5,542 nucleotides of DNA from Halobacteriales archaeon QS_9_67_15. Lineage in GTDB: Archaea > Halobacteriota > Halobacteria > Halobacteriales > Haloarculaceae. The stretch is taken from NCBI GenBank assembly GCA_003023165.1, contig PXSD01000114.1, positions 5,083 to 10,624 of the forward strand, given 5' to 3'. Both the position numbers and the translations under genes were made by a program. Below the pieces are notes generated by a model that was given only the letters and a program-made list of their open reading frames with translations, did not search any database and was not told the origin of the DNA. Positions 5,258 through 5,542 of the stretch are shown one piece after another; position 1 is the first letter of the stretch, and each line of letters begins with the position of its first letter.

Positions 5258-5509
5258 ATGGTTGACAGGCAAGACCTCCGAGAGCAGTTCACGGACGCGT
5301 TCGAGGGTGCGGACTACCCGATCTCCAGTCCGATGGACTTGGTGCCGGCACTGCCGAACGGGCCGGGGACGAAGTTCGAATCGGGCGACTTCTCGATGAC
5401 GGCGATGGAGCTCAACACGAAGCTCGGGGGCGGAAACTTCCCGTACGACAACGTCGACGCGTTCGTCGACGACGTAATCGAGCAGCTCGACGACCAAAAC
5501 CTCCTCTAA
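5258..5509 (+). CDS. MTH865-like family protein
   Basis: This 83-residue protein matches the MTH865-like family (Pfam PF07747), small archaeal proteins named after an all-helical Methanothermobacter protein with a solved NMR structure and no known function. Visible family marks are the N-terminal helix (residues 3-17), GADYPISSPMDLVPALPNGP (17-36), the SGDF segment (42-45), NFPYDNVDAFVDDVIEQL (60-77) and a short hydrophobic C-terminus. Its length is close to that of the founding member (about 80 residues). It has no membrane segment, signal or cysteine and is probably a soluble cytoplasmic protein. The ATG at 5258 fits the usual start of the family. Upstream are two candidate TATA boxes and a perfect dyad touching the start, suggesting its own regulated promoter. 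The gene stands alone in this window, so context gives no hint of its role. Confidence 0.9.
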   Translation: MVDRQDLREQFTDAFEGADYPISSPMDLVPALPNGPGTKFESGDFSMTAMELNTKLGGGNFPYDNVDAFVDDVIEQLDDQNLL

Positions 5510-5542
5510 CCGCCGGCGACCGCCAGGACGCCGACGGTCACC

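Noticed and set aside
4511..5292. Minus-strand open frames opposite the DJ-1-like gene and reaching across the repeat element
   Set aside because: They have low-complexity translations without domains, and they cross a structured non-coding repeat and the promoter of the MTH865-like gene.
5247..5399. Alternative small protein starting at the ATG inside the dyad
   Set aside because: It is out of frame with the recognisable MTH865-like protein and encodes Arg/Ser-rich sequence atypical of a haloarchaeon.

Overview
This is a GC-rich window whose predicted proteins are strongly acidic (rich in Asp and Glu, poor in Lys). Most starts have no obvious Shine-Dalgarno sequence, and T-rich TATA-like boxes lie about 25-30 bases before at least two of them. 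With an MTH865-family protein and archaeal-type neighbours, this points to a haloarchaeon (class Halobacteria). The genus cannot be fixed from this sequence alone.

All genes read on the + strand: (1) 86-1060, an intact NADPH-type aldo/keto reductase. (2) 1173-1870, a membrane protein with one bacterial-PH (YdbS/DUF304-like) domain, broken by a frameshift near 1546. (3) 1867-3531, its partner with three PH domains and six membrane segments (YdbT-like), overlapping the first by ATGA. (4) 3579-4391, a HAD-superfamily subclass IIA (NagD-like) phosphatase. (5) 4493-5083, a DJ-1/PfpI-family protein with the Cys-His elbow. (6) 5258-5509, a small MTH865-like protein. The last 33 bases show no feature. 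No gene-free stretch exceeds 300 bases. The longest is 5084-5257, which is largely filled by a symmetrical repeat element followed by the promoter of gene 6.

Genes 2 and 3 form a clear two-gene operon, and their products probably work as one membrane complex. The others are separated by 47-174 bases and probably have their own promoters. The aldo/keto reductase and the DJ-1-like protein both belong to families that handle reactive carbonyls, but nothing here shows that they act together.

The most notable non-coding feature is an 80-base element at 5083-5162. It has perfect 15-base inverted repeats at its ends and a perfect 22-base palindrome exactly at its centre, and it begins inside the stop codon of the DJ-1-like gene. 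It looks like a small non-autonomous mobile element or a dispersed intergenic repeat. The second notable point is the frameshift in the YdbS-like gene. It may be a sequencing error, a real gene decay event, or part of a larger deletion, because the membrane hairpin there is also unusually short. I found no evidence of a complete undescribed multi-gene system.
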